A stretch of DNA of 64,000 nucleotides from Pedobacter sp. HDW13 (GCF_011303555.1 NZ_CP049868.1:62001-126000), one strand, 5' to 3'. Counted from the stretch's first letter, positions 8,243 through 18,543 are shown. A program made the numbers and translations. Notes: generated by a model from the sequence alone, not told the origin.

Positions 8243-8854
8243 ATGATAAGATTCCTGCCTGTTCTGCTCGTTTTCATTAGCTTAAATGCCTTTGCTCAAA
8301 GTTATACCGAAAAAATTGCAAAGCACCGGGAAGCTTATAAACAGGATTTTATTACTGATAGCCGTTCTCCCCTAAAGAAAAAAGACCTGGAAAACCTCCA
8401 TTTCTACGATGCCGATAGTAATTATAAAGTTCTAGCGGATGTGGCGCTGCTTCAAAACGAAAAAGTTTTTAAAATGCCTACCTACGATGGTACCAGCAGC
8501 GATTATTTTAGGTACGCACATGTCAGTTTCAGCTTAAAAGGTAAAAAACTGCAAATGACTTTATATAAAAGTGTTGCACTCTCAGCCAATCCGGTTTATA
8601 AAGACCATCTTTTTTTGCCTTTTACCGATGAAACCAACCGTAAAACCACTTATGGTGGAGGCAGGTATATTGATCTGGATACCAAAGCAATCGAGAACAA
8701 TAAAATAGAAATAGACTTTAATAAGGCCTATAATCCTTATTGTGCCTACAGTGATGGCTACCGCTGTCCGGTGCCGCCCGAAGAAAATGACTTACAACTG
8801 GCTGTAGCCGCCGGCGAAAAGTTATATACAGGCGAAAAGAAACATCAAAAATAA
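8243..8854 (+). CDS. DUF1684 family secreted protein
   Basis: This 203-residue protein has an N-terminal signal peptide ending near residue 18 (NAFAQS). The remainder shows DUF1684 features: SPLKKKDLENLHFYDAD near residue 40, a FLPFTDETNRKTTYGGGRY stretch near 125, IDFNKAYNPYCAYSDGYRC near 155 and PVPPEENDLQLAVAAGEK at the end. The function of the family is unknown. It follows aroC by four bases, which suggests cotranscription without implying a metabolic role. Confidence 0.85.
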   Translation: MIRFLPVLLVFISLNAFAQSYTEKIAKHREAYKQDFITDSRSPLKKKDLENLHFYDADSNYKVLADVALLQNEKVFKMPTYDGTSSDYFRYAHVSFSLKGKKLQMTLYKSVALSANPVYKDHLFLPFTDETNRKTTYGGGRYIDLDTKAIENNKIEIDFNKAYNPYCAYSDGYRCPVPPEENDLQLAVAAGEKLYTGEKKHQK

Positions 8855-8981
8855 AATTTACCACAGCAAATCATCTAAAATAATTGATGCTATTGTATGA
8901 TAATCCACATTTTAGTGTAAATTACAAACTTTAAGCATCAATTTCTGTTCTTATAACCAAATACACTTAATCTATCCCTAA

Positions 8982-9734
8982 ATGACGTACAACTGCTTAA
9001 TTGTTGATGACAACGAAATAGAAAGAGATGCCATAGAAATGCACCTCAAAAAGATCCCTTCGTTAAACATATTAGCAGTTTGCAGTAACGGTATAGAGGC
9101 CTCACAAATTTTAACTTCAACAAAGGTTGATATTGTTTATTCGGATATTGATATGCCAGAACTTTCGGGCATGGATTTGCTAAAAAGCCTAAAAAAACAA
9201 CCTTTATTTATATTTATTACTTCTTTTAGTGAGTATGCTGCCGAAAGTTTTAACCTGGATGCTTTAGATTTTATTGTAAAGCCAGCTACGTTTGAACGCA
9301 TACTTAAAGCCACCAATAAGGCAATTGAATACCTCGAGCTTAAAAAATTGGTTGGAATGGACACTCTGCATGATGAGCAGCCGGCCAGTGAAGAAGACGA
9401 TCACTTCTTTTTCAGAGAAACAAAAGGCATTACGAAATTAAAGTACGACGATGTGATTTACATCGAAAGTATGGGCGATTTTTCCAAGCTGTTTACTAGT
9501 ATAGATAAACATGTGATTCTCGTTAGTTTAAAAAACTTGGAGAAACAATTGCCAGCTAAACTTTTTGCGCGCGTGCACAAGCAATACATCATCAACATTA
9601 ACCATATTGCAACCCTAACCAACCATGAGGTACATTTAGACCACAATTTTACCGTGCCAATCAGTGCAACAAACAGGCAGGAATTGCTGGAGAAATCGAT
9701 TGATAAGAAAATCCTTTCGCGTTTTTTAAAATAG
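8982..9734 (+). CDS. LytTR-family response regulator
   Basis: This 250-residue two-component regulator has an N-terminal receiver domain (about 1-120; acidic pair in IVDDNE near residue 8, phospho-acceptor Asp in YSDIDMPELSG near 54, conserved Lys in IVKPAT near 105). A C-terminal LytTR DNA-binding domain follows from about 145 (KGITKLKYDDVIYIESMGD, then RVHKQYIININHI). LytTR proteins bind paired direct repeats upstream of targets. It is convergent with the sensor kinase gene, whose stop abuts its own. They may form a cognate pair, but that is inferred from position. Confidence 0.92.
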   Translation: MTYNCLIVDDNEIERDAIEMHLKKIPSLNILAVCSNGIEASQILTSTKVDIVYSDIDMPELSGMDLLKSLKKQPLFIFITSFSEYAAESFNLDALDFIVKPATFERILKATNKAIEYLELKKLVGMDTLHDEQPASEEDDHFFFRETKGITKLKYDDVIYIESMGDFSKLFTSIDKHVILVSLKNLEKQLPAKLFARVHKQYIININHIATLTNHEVHLDHNFTVPISATNRQELLEKSIDKKILSRFLK

Positions 9735-12050
9735 TTATTTACCCAGTAAAATTTTAAAGAAACTTCCTCCTGTAGGATTGATACCAGCACTGATTTTCCC
9801 GTTCATGAGGGCAATAAACGTTCTGCAGAGTAGTAAACCCAGTCCTGTTCCTTTTTCTTTATTGGTACCCGGTGTACTTACCCCGCCGCCAAGATAACCA
9901 GGTTTATTAAAGTGGTCTATTTGAACCGGTGTTAAACCAATGCCATTATCGGTAATTTTAATCTCTAAATGATTGTTCCCATAGACCGAGCTAACCTCAA
10001 TTGCACCACCGTTCGGTGTAAATTTAATGGCATTATTAACAATGTTGCGGATTACGAGGCTAAGCATGTTTGCATCGGCCATACAAGTGGTTTCGGCAGG
10101 GATTAAATTTTGTAAATTCAGTTCCTTTTGATTGGCCTGATCCTGTAGCGACCAAATTACTTCATTTACCAAACCTTGAATATCCAGTGCTTCTAAACAA
10201 GGATTAAAACCGTGCATTTGACTGGCAGCCCAGTTTAGGAGGTTTTCCATCATGGTAGAGGTATAGGTTAAATTATTCTTCAGCGATGCAGCATAACGGT
10301 TTAACTTTTGTTGTTCAATGTTTCCGCCTTCAAGCAATTGCATAAATGAAATAAGGGAATTAACTGGCGCACGCATGTCATGGCTTACCACACTAAAAAT
10401 GCGGTCTTTTACCTTACTTAACTGCTCGAGTTCTCGTTTTTGGTTATTGATGATTTTGTTAAGCCGCGTTGTTTTGCGCTGGTTGAAAAAGATTACAACT
10501 GCAATAATCAGGATTAAAGTAAAGGCAATGGTTAGCAATAGTTTTACTCGCTCATCGAGCTTAATTTGTTGTCGCTGTTTGCTAATCTCCTTATCTTTTA
10601 CCTCTGCAGCTATCTGTGCCTGAAACCTAACCTTTTCAAACTTACTCTCCTGTGCCAAACGCTGAATATCCAGATCGGCTTTTGCTTTTTGAAATGTAAG
10701 CAAATCTAGAGCCTTTTCTTTATCGCTCAGTGCCAGTTGCTGCCGTTTTAATACCAACTCTTGTTGCTGCCTTTTTAACTCCCCCTCTGTAATTTTTTGT
10801 TTGAGCAGGTAATCGCGTTCCTTAACTCCAAAATCGAGTTGCATCTGCCTTCTGGTAATTTCCTTTTCTTTTTCCTGGTCGAAAATTTTATCTCTTGCCC
10901 CAATATATTGCCTGTAATAAGCTAAGGCCTTATTGTAATCTTTCTGTTTTTCATACACAGCACTTAAACCTAAACAAGATTCTTTTTCTATATCCAGCAA
11001 TCTATTTTCTTCGGCAATTTTTAAGCTGTGGTTAAGCAAAACAATGGCATTTCCTAAATCATTTTCCTTTTGGTAATAATTGCCAAGTGCGTATAAACTG
11101 GATGCATAACTTTCCTGATCTTCTCCATCTCTGCTCAGCTCAACCGATTTCTGGTAAGATTTTAAAGCCTGTTCCTGCTGCCCTATCGAACTGTATAAAT
11201 CGGCCAGATTTCGTTTAACACTGGCTACTAAACCAACATCAGCAATTGTTTCTGATACCTTTAACGACTTATTGTAATATTCTAAGGCCAGTTTCACTTT
11301 TTGGCCAGGTAAAACCTTCATTTCCGTCAATTCGCGGTCTGATGCTTCGAAATAGTTTGTACCAATTAAACCATAAACAACAGCAACGCCACGCGAATTT
11401 TCACCTTCCTGCGCAAATACTTTTAGTGCCATTTTGAGGTATACCAGTGCCTGACTCTGATTGCCCAGACTTTGATAAATGCCCGAGATATTGGTATAAC
11501 AGCTGGCCATATCGGTTTCATTACCGAGTTTTTCGTAAATGGCAATTGCCTTTTGGTTAACTTCTAAAGCTTTAACATAATCGGGAATACTGCCATATAG
11601 CGCGCCTAGATTAAGATAAGTACCAGCAGTCATATCCAAATTCCCAATGGACGCAAATTCGGTAACAGCAGTTAAATAATTTTCTTCTGCTTTTTGATAA
11701 TTGGACTTACCATGATACATTAAGCCCCTGCGGTAGTAGGCCATGGCCGAAAACTTCTTCAGATTTTTTTCATGCGATAGCTGAATACTTTTGTTTAGAA
11801 ACTCTTCTGCTTTATCTACATTTTTCATTCGCATGTACTGGCGGTACACTTCGGTCAGGATTTTTATTTTAGAAGAATCGGTCTTTAAATTTTTTTCGTT
11901 TAGGTTTAAAAGGCTATCGAGTTTTTTTTGCGAAACATTGGTTTGTGCAAAGCTTGTTAAGCCCAGAAATAAGAACAAAGTAAATGCAATACCTATCTTA
12001 TACGAATAAGTTTTATTAATCAACCGATTGAAAACAAGACATTTACTCAT
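9735..12050 (-). CDS. Tetratricopeptide-repeat sensor histidine kinase
   Basis: This 771-residue kinase has a signal peptide (ending near TSFAQ), multiple TPR repeats spanning about residues 40-390, a charged coiled-coil segment to about 490, one membrane helix near 497-519, and a cytoplasmic kinase core. The phospho-acceptor His is in FSVVSHDMRAPVNSL near residue 559. The ATP-binding part shows NIVNNAIKFTPNGG, ITDNGIGL and GTGLGLLLCRTF. The TPR domain would lie in the periplasm. It is divergent from nothing nearby and convergent with the LytTR regulator, its possible partner. Confidence 0.92.
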   Translation of the reverse strand: MSKCLVFNRLINKTYSYKIGIAFTLFLFLGLTSFAQTNVSQKKLDSLLNLNEKNLKTDSSKIKILTEVYRQYMRMKNVDKAEEFLNKSIQLSHEKNLKKFSAMAYYRRGLMYHGKSNYQKAEENYLTAVTEFASIGNLDMTAGTYLNLGALYGSIPDYVKALEVNQKAIAIYEKLGNETDMASCYTNISGIYQSLGNQSQALVYLKMALKVFAQEGENSRGVAVVYGLIGTNYFEASDRELTEMKVLPGQKVKLALEYYNKSLKVSETIADVGLVASVKRNLADLYSSIGQQEQALKSYQKSVELSRDGEDQESYASSLYALGNYYQKENDLGNAIVLLNHSLKIAEENRLLDIEKESCLGLSAVYEKQKDYNKALAYYRQYIGARDKIFDQEKEKEITRRQMQLDFGVKERDYLLKQKITEGELKRQQQELVLKRQQLALSDKEKALDLLTFQKAKADLDIQRLAQESKFEKVRFQAQIAAEVKDKEISKQRQQIKLDERVKLLLTIAFTLILIIAVVIFFNQRKTTRLNKIINNQKRELEQLSKVKDRIFSVVSHDMRAPVNSLISFMQLLEGGNIEQQKLNRYAASLKNNLTYTSTMMENLLNWAASQMHGFNPCLEALDIQGLVNEVIWSLQDQANQKELNLQNLIPAETTCMADANMLSLVIRNIVNNAIKFTPNGGAIEVSSVYGNNHLEIKITDNGIGLTPVQIDHFNKPGYLGGGVSTPGTNKEKGTGLGLLLCRTFIALMNGKISAGINPTGGSFFKILLGK

Positions 12051-12329
12051 CCTATAATAAAAACTGGTGATTATTTATTAAGGATAAACAAAAAACTTGC
12101 ATCATGCAGCAATCTCCAATGGGGATGACTTGGGACATACTGAAATAACAAAAATAGGGTTTGGTATATAAATGTATATAAAAATCCGATCATTCAGTAA
12201 TCGAATGCTTACTCCATACCTAAAAAAAACACCATATTTATTCCATACAGGAATACAATAAATGTAATAAAATGATTGCCAGCTATTTAATAAAAAACTA
12301 GAACCTTTAAAGCAATTCAATAAATAGCT

Positions 12330-14750
12330 TTAAAAAAGAGCCGGATATTTATTTGGATTGGCATCGTGCATCATCTGGTAAATGGTTTCAATTACATCAT
12401 CAACCGAAGGTTTGCTAAAATAATCGCCATCTGAACCAAAAGGCGGACGATGTGCTTTTGCCGATAATGTTTTTGGCTGTCCATCCAGATGAAAATAACC
12501 CTTTTGTTCTTCGAGTACCTTTTGCAGGATATATGCTGAAGCACCTCCAGGTACATCCTCATCTACAACCAATAATTTACTGGTTTTAGCCAAAGAGTTA
12601 ACACAAACATGGCTGATATCGAAAGGCAAAAGTGTTTGAGGGTCAATAATTTCGACAGAAATACCTAAAAGAGCCAATTCTTCGGCAGCTTCCTGCACAA
12701 TTTTTAAAGATGAGCCGTAAGAAATTACGGTAATATCGGTACCCTCTTCAAGTACCTCTGCTTTACCTAGTGGCACAGTAAATTCGCCAACGTTAACAGG
12801 TAATTTCTCTTTTAAACGATAACCGTTCAAACATTCGATTACCACTGCAGGCTCGTCTGCCCTAAATAAAGTGTTATACATACCTGCAGCCTGCGTCATG
12901 TTGCGCGGTACGCAAAGGTGCAAACCTCTTAACGAGCCCAATAACATCCCAATCGGAGAACCGGAGTGCCAGATTCCTTCGAGCCTATGGCCACGGGTAC
13001 GTACAATAACCGGGGCTTTTTGAATGCCTTTTGTACGGTAAGATAGCGATGCTAAATCATCACTCAATACATTTAAGGCAAATATTAAATAATCTAAATA
13101 CTGTATTTCGGCAATTGGTTTTAAACCACGCAGTGCCAGGCCTATGCCCTGCCCCATAATGGTCATTTCCCTTATTCCGGTATCAGTAATCCTTAGCTCG
13201 CCATATTTGGCCTGCAAACCGGCAAAGCCTTGATTCACATCACCTATATTTCCCAAATCTTCACCAAAAGCCACCAAACGCTGGTCGCGGGCAAAGTTTT
13301 CGTTAAAGCAGGCATTCAGCACTTCCCTTCCATCAATCATTTTAGAAAACTCGTCATACATTGCATCCACTACAGGAATCATATCGGGACTTTCCATCCC
13401 ATCGGTATGCAGTTTAGAGTTATAACGGTCGAAATTAAGTGGCTCCTGTTTCTTGTACCAGGTTAAAAGTTCATCTCGCTCCGGCGAATTAACTTTTGCT
13501 GATGAGCGGATTGCTTTACGTACGGCAGTAAAAACCTCTCTGCGCTGGGCATCGGCGGTTGCAGCTAATGTAGCCGCAACCTTAGCCAGTTCAGGTTGGT
13601 GTTTGGCCATTGCACTCACTAAATCTACCGCCTGTTTTTGTTCAGGCCTTATACTATCCAGGAACTCGTTCCAGGCTTCCTTTTGAGCATTGCGTACAAA
13701 AAGTTTGGCTTCTTTTTCAATTTCAAGAATTTCTTCTTCGGTAGCCACTGCCGAATCGAGCATCCAGCCACGCATCTTCAAAATGCAATCGTGTTCGGTT
13801 TCCCAGTCAAGACGTTCTTTCGATTTATACCTTTCATGCGAGCCAGAAGTAGAATGGCCCTGAGGTTGCGTAAGTTCTGTAACATGAATTAAAACCGGCA
13901 CATGCTCGTCTCTGCAAACGTTAATGGCTTTTTCATAAACTTCGCAAAGGGCAGGATAATCCCAGCCTTTTACTTTATAAATTTCATATCCTGGTTTTTC
14001 AGTATCACGCTGAAAACCTTTTAAAACTTCAGAAATATCTTCTTTAGTGGTTTGATATTTTGCAGGAACGGAAATACCGTAGGCATCATCCCAGATAGAA
14101 ATCGCCATGGGCACCTGTAGCACTCCCGCAGCATTAATGGCTTCAAAAAATACCCCTTCTGATGTAGAGGCATTGCCTATGGTACCAAAAGCTACTTCGT
14201 TTCCGTTAACAGAAAAGTGCTTTAAATAATCGAGTTCTTTATTCTCCCTGAATAATTTAGAGGCATAAGCTAAACCAACCAAACGGGCCATTTGGCCACC
14301 TGTTGGTGAAATATCTGAAGAACAATTTTTAATTTGAGTTAAATCATTCCAGGTGCCATCTTCGTTAATAGACTGGGTTGCAAAGTGACAATTCATTTGC
14401 CTGCCACCCGAAAAAGGATCGGCGCCATTAGCCGGATTAGCATAAAGCTGTGCAAAGAATTCTTTAATTGTTGAAATACCTGTAGCAAATGCAAAGGTTT
14501 GATCGCGGTAATAGCCCGAACGCCAATCTCCGTTCTTAAACGCTTTCGCCATCGCTACCTGCGGTACTTCCTTACCATCGCCAAAAATGCCAAATTTAGC
14601 CTTGCCAGTTAACACTTCCCTTCGTCCTAAAACACTGGCCTGCCTGCTTTCAACAGCTATCCTGTAGTCGTTTATCACGATTGATTTAAAATCGTTAAAA
14701 CTTAATTCAGCAGCATCAATAGCATTGGTAATCAATTTTTCATTCTGCAT
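12330..14750 (-). CDS. Fused E1 alpha/beta 2-oxoacid dehydrogenase (branched-chain type)
   Basis: This protein of about 806 residues combines the alpha and beta parts of a thiamine-diphosphate 2-oxoacid dehydrogenase E1, probably the branched-chain complex. The alpha half includes SGYYRDQTFAFATG near residue 80, GGRQMNCHF near 115, and the cofactor region GTIGNASTSEGVFFEA to SIWDDAYGIS near 190-230. The beta half begins near 470 with NENFARDQRLVAFGEDLG and continues through RTRGHRLEGIWHSG and the transketolase C-terminal domain. The more usual GDG...NN cofactor signature reads GNA...DD here, which I believe is normal for this fused Bacteroidota type. I chose the ATG at 14750 over an upstream TTG. 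Confidence 0.88.
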   Translation of the reverse strand: MQNEKLITNAIDAAELSFNDFKSIVINDYRIAVESRQASVLGRREVLTGKAKFGIFGDGKEVPQVAMAKAFKNGDWRSGYYRDQTFAFATGISTIKEFFAQLYANPANGADPFSGGRQMNCHFATQSINEDGTWNDLTQIKNCSSDISPTGGQMARLVGLAYASKLFRENKELDYLKHFSVNGNEVAFGTIGNASTSEGVFFEAINAAGVLQVPMAISIWDDAYGISVPAKYQTTKEDISEVLKGFQRDTEKPGYEIYKVKGWDYPALCEVYEKAINVCRDEHVPVLIHVTELTQPQGHSTSGSHERYKSKERLDWETEHDCILKMRGWMLDSAVATEEEILEIEKEAKLFVRNAQKEAWNEFLDSIRPEQKQAVDLVSAMAKHQPELAKVAATLAATADAQRREVFTAVRKAIRSSAKVNSPERDELLTWYKKQEPLNFDRYNSKLHTDGMESPDMIPVVDAMYDEFSKMIDGREVLNACFNENFARDQRLVAFGEDLGNIGDVNQGFAGLQAKYGELRITDTGIREMTIMGQGIGLALRGLKPIAEIQYLDYLIFALNVLSDDLASLSYRTKGIQKAPVIVRTRGHRLEGIWHSGSPIGMLLGSLRGLHLCVPRNMTQAAGMYNTLFRADEPAVVIECLNGYRLKEKLPVNVGEFTVPLGKAEVLEEGTDITVISYGSSLKIVQEAAEELALLGISVEIIDPQTLLPFDISHVCVNSLAKTSKLLVVDEDVPGGASAYILQKVLEEQKGYFHLDGQPKTLSAKAHRPPFGSDGDYFSKPSVDDVIETIYQMMHDANPNKYPALF

Positions 14751-14856
14751 AGTAATCAAAGATTGGTTGCGGCAAATATAGACAAAATTAAAAGTTTGCC
14801 TTTATCCTCTTATGTAAAATTATATATGGAATAGTAAAATATAATTGGAATAGTTT

Positions 14857-14884
14857 TTGTTTTAATTTGAAAACATTAAATTTG
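14857..14884 (+). promoter_or_regulatory. Possible promoter for the DUF1573 gene
   Basis: TAAATTTG at 14877-14884 matches the -7 consensus TAnnTTTG, and a TTG lies at 14857-14859, 17 bases upstream. The gene starts at 14921, leaving a short untranslated leader. The spacing is slightly shorter than at the pheA promoter. Confidence 0.4.
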
Positions 14885-14920
14885 TTTTAGTAATTTAAAA
14901 ATAAAATACACCCTCATAAC

Positions 14921-15313
14921 ATGAAAAAGATCTTAGTATTATTCGCTTTTGTTTTAGGTTTTGGTATTGCTGCTAATGCACAAACTAAACCTGCAGAATT
15001 TAAGTTTGAGTCAGAAACACATGATTTTGGTAAAATTGTTTTAAACAAACCAGTAACTTACGATTTTAAATATACCAACGTTGGTGAAGAACCATTAATT
15101 ATCAGCAAAGCTGAAGCAAGTTGCGGCTGTACAGTTCCAAAATACACTTCTACTCCACTTAAGAAAGGTGAAACTGGTGTAATTTCGGTAACTTTCAATG
15201 CTGCCGCTGGTCCATCTACTTTCTCTAAAGCAGTAACCATTACTTCAAATGCAAAAACACCGGTTAAAGTACTTTACATTAAAGGCGAAACCGTTGCCCC
15301 AGCATCAAAGTAA
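14921..15313 (+). CDS. DUF1573 family secreted protein
   Basis: This 130-residue exported protein has a signal peptide ending near residue 21 (ANAQT). It is followed by an immunoglobulin-like DUF1573 domain with the hallmark sequence ISKAEASCGCTVPKYTSTPL near residue 65 and VISVTFNAAAGPSTFSKAVTI near 88. Such proteins are common in Bacteroidota envelopes; their role is unclear. It is followed directly by a strong terminator and forms a single-gene unit. Confidence 0.93.
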   Translation: MKKILVLFAFVLGFGIAANAQTKPAEFKFESETHDFGKIVLNKPVTYDFKYTNVGEEPLIISKAEASCGCTVPKYTSTPLKKGETGVISVTFNAAAGPSTFSKAVTITSNAKTPVKVLYIKGETVAPASK

Positions 15314-15333
15314 TTTTTTAAACGATATTATTT

Positions 15334-15366
15334 AAAAAAGTCCCGATTTTCATCGGGACTTTTTTA
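15334..15366 (+). terminator. Rho-independent terminator after the DUF1573 gene
   Basis: The arms GTCCCGAT (15340-15347) and ATCGGGAC (15352-15359) form a stable stem extended by flanking A and T runs, followed by six or more T residues. It begins about 20 bases after the DUF1573 stop. Confidence 0.9.
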
Positions 15367-15376
15367 TTTTTGTGCC

Positions 15377-16575
15377 ATGCCAAAAATTTCACAAAAAGGC
15401 GTGCAGATGCCTGCATCGCCCATTAGAAAGTTAACACCATTTGCTGATAAAGCTAAAAAAGATGGTAAAAAGGTTTACCATTTAAATATTGGCCAGCCAG
15501 ATATTGAAACACCGGAAGGGATGTTAAATGCCATTAAAAACATTGACTTTAATGTTTGGGCCTATACGCCATCAGAAGGTACCCTTGCTTACCGCTTAAA
15601 ACTTACCGAATACTATAATAAACTGGGCTATAACATTAGCCCCGAAAATATACTGGTAACGGTTGGTGGCTCAGAAGCCATTACCATTGCCATGCAAACC
15701 TGTGTAAATGAAGGCGATGAAATTATTATCCCGAGCCTTTTTATGCCAATTACAATGGCTTTGCCTGCATGAGTAATGTGGTAGTAAAACCTATTTTATC
15801 GTATATTGAAAATGGTTTTGCTTTACCGCCAATTGCAGAATTTGAAAAGCTGATTACTGAAAAAACCAAAGCGATTATTATCTGCAATCCGAATAACCCA
15901 ACCGGTTATTTATATTCGAGAGAAGAGCTTGAAGCTTTAAAAACGCTTTGTGTAAAATACGACCTATTCTTATTCTCAGACGAGGCTTACCGCGAATTCT
16001 GTTATGATGGAAGAGAATTTATTTCTCCGATGCATCTAGATGGTCTTGATGAAAATGTGGTGATTATGGATACTGTTTCTAAGCGTTACAGTGCCTGTGG
16101 TGCCCGTTTAGGCTGTTTAATTACGAAAAACAAAGCGGTAATTGCTTCGGGATTAAAATTTGCACAAGCGAGGTTAAGTCCGGGTATGGTAGAGCAAATT
16201 GCCGGCGCAGCTGCTGTTGATACACCTGACAGCTATTTTCAAAAAGTAAATACCGAATATACTTTACGCCGTAATACTTTGGTGAACCGTTTAAACAACA
16301 TCGATGGTGTGTACTGTCCTAATCCGGGTGGCGCGTTTTATGTGGTGGCCAAGTTCCCGATTGATGATGCAGATCAATTCTGCCAGTGGATTTTAGAAGA
16401 ATTTAGCCACAATAACCAAACGGTGATGATGGCGCCAGCTACAGGCTTCTATTCTACACCGGGATCGGGTAAAAATGAGGTGCGTATGGCCTATGTATTG
16501 AATACAGACGATTTAAATGCCGCAATGGATTGTTTAGAAATCGCCTTACAGCAATACCCTGGAAGACAAGCATAA
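15377..16575 (+). pseudogene. PLP-dependent aminotransferase split by a single-base frameshift
   Basis: Two overlapping frames (15377-15772 and 15769-16575) together encode one class I/II aminotransferase of about 399 residues. The first frame has QPDIETPEGM and TVGGSEAITIAMQTC; the second has CNPNNPTGYLYSREELEAL, the PLP-lysine region DTVSKRYSACGARLGC, and a GGAFYVVAKFP C-terminal part. Around 15733 the first frame reads IIIPSLFMPITM, whereas adding one G gives the family motif PEPFYANYNGFACMSNV and joins both halves perfectly. The substrate is unknown; relatives act on aspartate or aromatic amino acids. The break is either a recent mutation or a consensus error. A -7-like TATTTTTG at 15365-15372 lies five bases before the ATG. 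Confidence 0.88.
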
Positions 16576-16581
16576 TCAAAA

Positions 16582-16613
16582 GGTTAACTGTTGTGTTGTT
16601 CCAACAATTAACC
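16582..16613. repeat. Short hairpin after the aminotransferase
   Basis: GGTTAACTGTTG at 16582-16593 and CAACAATTAACC at 16602-16613 pair with one mismatch. It lies just past the aminotransferase stop and lacks a T run. It may help end that transcript before ssrA. Confidence 0.4.
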
Positions 16614-16648
16614 AATTTAAACAATTAACCAGTTAACCAATAAATTTG

Positions 16649-16656
16649 TATATTTG
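16649..16656 (+). promoter_or_regulatory. Possible -7 box of the ssrA promoter
   Basis: TATATTTG at 16649-16656 matches TAnnTTTG and lies about 40 bases upstream of the mature tmRNA 5' end. That leaves a short precursor for RNase P to trim. No clear -33 element is seen. Confidence 0.4.
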
Positions 16657-16696
16657 TAGTTCTATTCTGCAATTGATAATTGCAAAACTGAATACC

Positions 16697-17061
16697 GGGG
16701 CCGTTCTTGGATTTGACAGGGTGGCGAAGGTTATGTTAGCATGCAGTGCGTTGTTCGGAGAGCACTTAAAGTGAACGATCACATTTTAGTTGGCGAAAAT
16801 ACTTACGCCTTAGCTGCCTAGTTTAGAACTACGCTTAGCTTTTGTCCCTCTAACTGCTGCATTGTTGGGTTAGAATCTGGGGCATCGAAACAACAAAGCT
16901 GGCTTTAAGGAGATGCGACTTAAAGTGAGATAAAGTATCTAAGGATTTAAATAAGGTCGGTTTTCAGCCGGTTTATTTCCCGAAAATCAATTGAAAAATA
17001 AGCATGTAGAAGGTATAATTTATCTCACAACTGGACAAGGGTTCGACTCCCTTCGGCTCCA
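16697..17061 (+). ncRNA. ssrA: tmRNA (ssrA)
   Basis: The RNA begins with GGGGCCG, which pairs with CGGCTCC at 17054-17060 to form the tRNA-like acceptor stem. The T-arm sequence GGTTCGACTCC lies just before it, and the CCA end is not encoded. The tag frame at 16792-16821 reads Gly-Glu-Asn-Thr-Tyr-Ala-Leu-Ala-Ala then stop, the usual Bacteroidota tag ending. The length of about 365 bases is normal. tmRNA rescues stalled ribosomes and marks the nascent protein for degradation. A recombinase gene begins 260 bases downstream, so the 3' end of ssrA is the likely integration target. Confidence 0.96.
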
Positions 17062-17095
17062 CTGGAATCAGTATCAAAAACCACTGAAAAACACT

Positions 17096-17130
17096 AAAAG
17101 CCTGCAAACCAGCAATTTGCAGGCTTTTCT
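17096..17130 (+). terminator. Terminator after ssrA
   Basis: AAAAGCCTGCAAA at 17096-17108 and TTTGCAGGCTTTT at 17116-17128 form a perfect 13-bp stem with a 7-base loop and a following pyrimidine/T tract. It lies 35 bases past the tmRNA end. Confidence 0.9.
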
Positions 17131-17324
17131 TTTTTAGTATTTAGTAGCTTTTTTGACCAAAAAACGCATATGCGAGGTGAGTCAAGCGGTGAGTCGGTCT
17201 ACGAAAATTTCGGACTCACCGCTTTAGGGGTTAACACATTGTTAACCAACTAGTTTACCTGGTACACATCTTGACTTTTTTTGACTGCAATCTTAACTTT
17301 ATTTCACCTTTTAAGATTACTTTT

Positions 17325-18543
17325 ATGAAAAGAAATTTCAGTTTACTTTTCTTTCTGAAGAAAGGAAAAACGGATCAAGAGGGTACATCCTCCATCTACA
17401 TGAGGATTACAATCGAAAAAAAAAACGCGTTGATCTTGCTACGGGCAAACAATGCCCGGATGCAGAGTGGCTCAATGGCAAGATAGTAGGATATTCCTCA
17501 CAGGCTAAAATCATTAACCTGTACCTAAGACAGTTAGAATCTAAAATTCATGAATCCCACAGGAACCTGATCATGCTGGGAGAACAGGTAACGGCCAAAA
17601 GTCTTGCGGATGATTTTTTAGGTAAAGATCGAAAAATAAAAAAACTCACTGAAGTTTTCGAAGAACACAACAGGGAAATGGCAGCGCTTATCGATATTGA
17701 ATTTGCACCAACGACACTGCTGCGCTACCAGACCGCCTTAAGACACTTGAAACAATACCTGAAAGAAAAACACAAAATTAAAGATATTGATATTAGAAAA
17801 ATTGATCACAAATTTATAACCGACTATGAATTCTTTTTGAGGACCATTAGAAAATGTAACAACAACTCGGCAGTAAAATACATCAAAAATCTTAAAAAAG
17901 TAATCAAACGTTGCCTGGCAAACGGGTGGTTATTACGAGACCCTTCGCCAATTTCAAAATCAAACTAATCGAACGGCCTTGCCTCTCGGAAGAAGAGGTA
18001 ACTTCTTTAGAAATCAGGGATTTTAATAACGAACGATTAAACCGGGTGAGGGACATATTCTTATTCAGTTGCTACACCGGACTTGCCTACATTGACATCT
18101 ACCAATTGAAAAGATCTGAAATCATAGATAAAAATGGAGACGAGAAGTGGATAAGTATCAACAGGCAAAAAACCGGCACAGCAACCCGTGTACCCTTACT
18201 ACCTAAAGCAATAGCATTACTCATAAAATACGAAAACCATCCGCAATGCATCGATCAGAACAAGGCTTTTCCAGTTAGCACCAATCAAAAGATGAATGCC
18301 TACCTTAAAGAAATTGCTGATATATGTGGCATCAAAATTCCACTATCCTACCACATTGCCAGGCATACTTTTGCCACAACGATTACTCTTCAAAACGGAG
18401 TACCTATTGAAACGGTAAGTAAAATGTTAGGGCATAAAGATATCAGAACGACACAGCATTACGCAAAGACACTGGATATAAAAGTTGGAAGAGATATGGC
18501 CGCTCTTCGAGAAAAAAATTGCCCCAACATCAGTGAAATCTAG
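17325..18543 (+). pseudogene. Tyrosine recombinase (integrase), broken by two frameshifts
   Basis: Three frames together encode one Bacteroidota-type site-specific integrase of about 406 residues. The N-terminal Arm part starts MKRNFSLLFFLKKGK, the SAM-like core-binding domain is at about 100-210, and the catalytic domain shows CYTGLAYIDIYQL, HIARHTFAT and LGHKDIRTTQHYAK. The last two hold the conserved His-x-x-Arg, the later His and the nucleophilic Tyr. The first frameshift is in the run of ten A at 17415-17424; one more A, or two fewer, restores the KRVDLATGKQCP frame. The second is near 17944, where one added T restores DPFANFKIKL. Location directly after ssrA fits an element integrated at the tmRNA 3' end. 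Confidence 0.85.

Noticed and set aside
12102..12320. 72-codon minus-strand frame between the kinase and E1 genes
   Set aside because: Low-complexity Ile/Phe/Tyr-rich translation of AT-rich DNA, probably chance.
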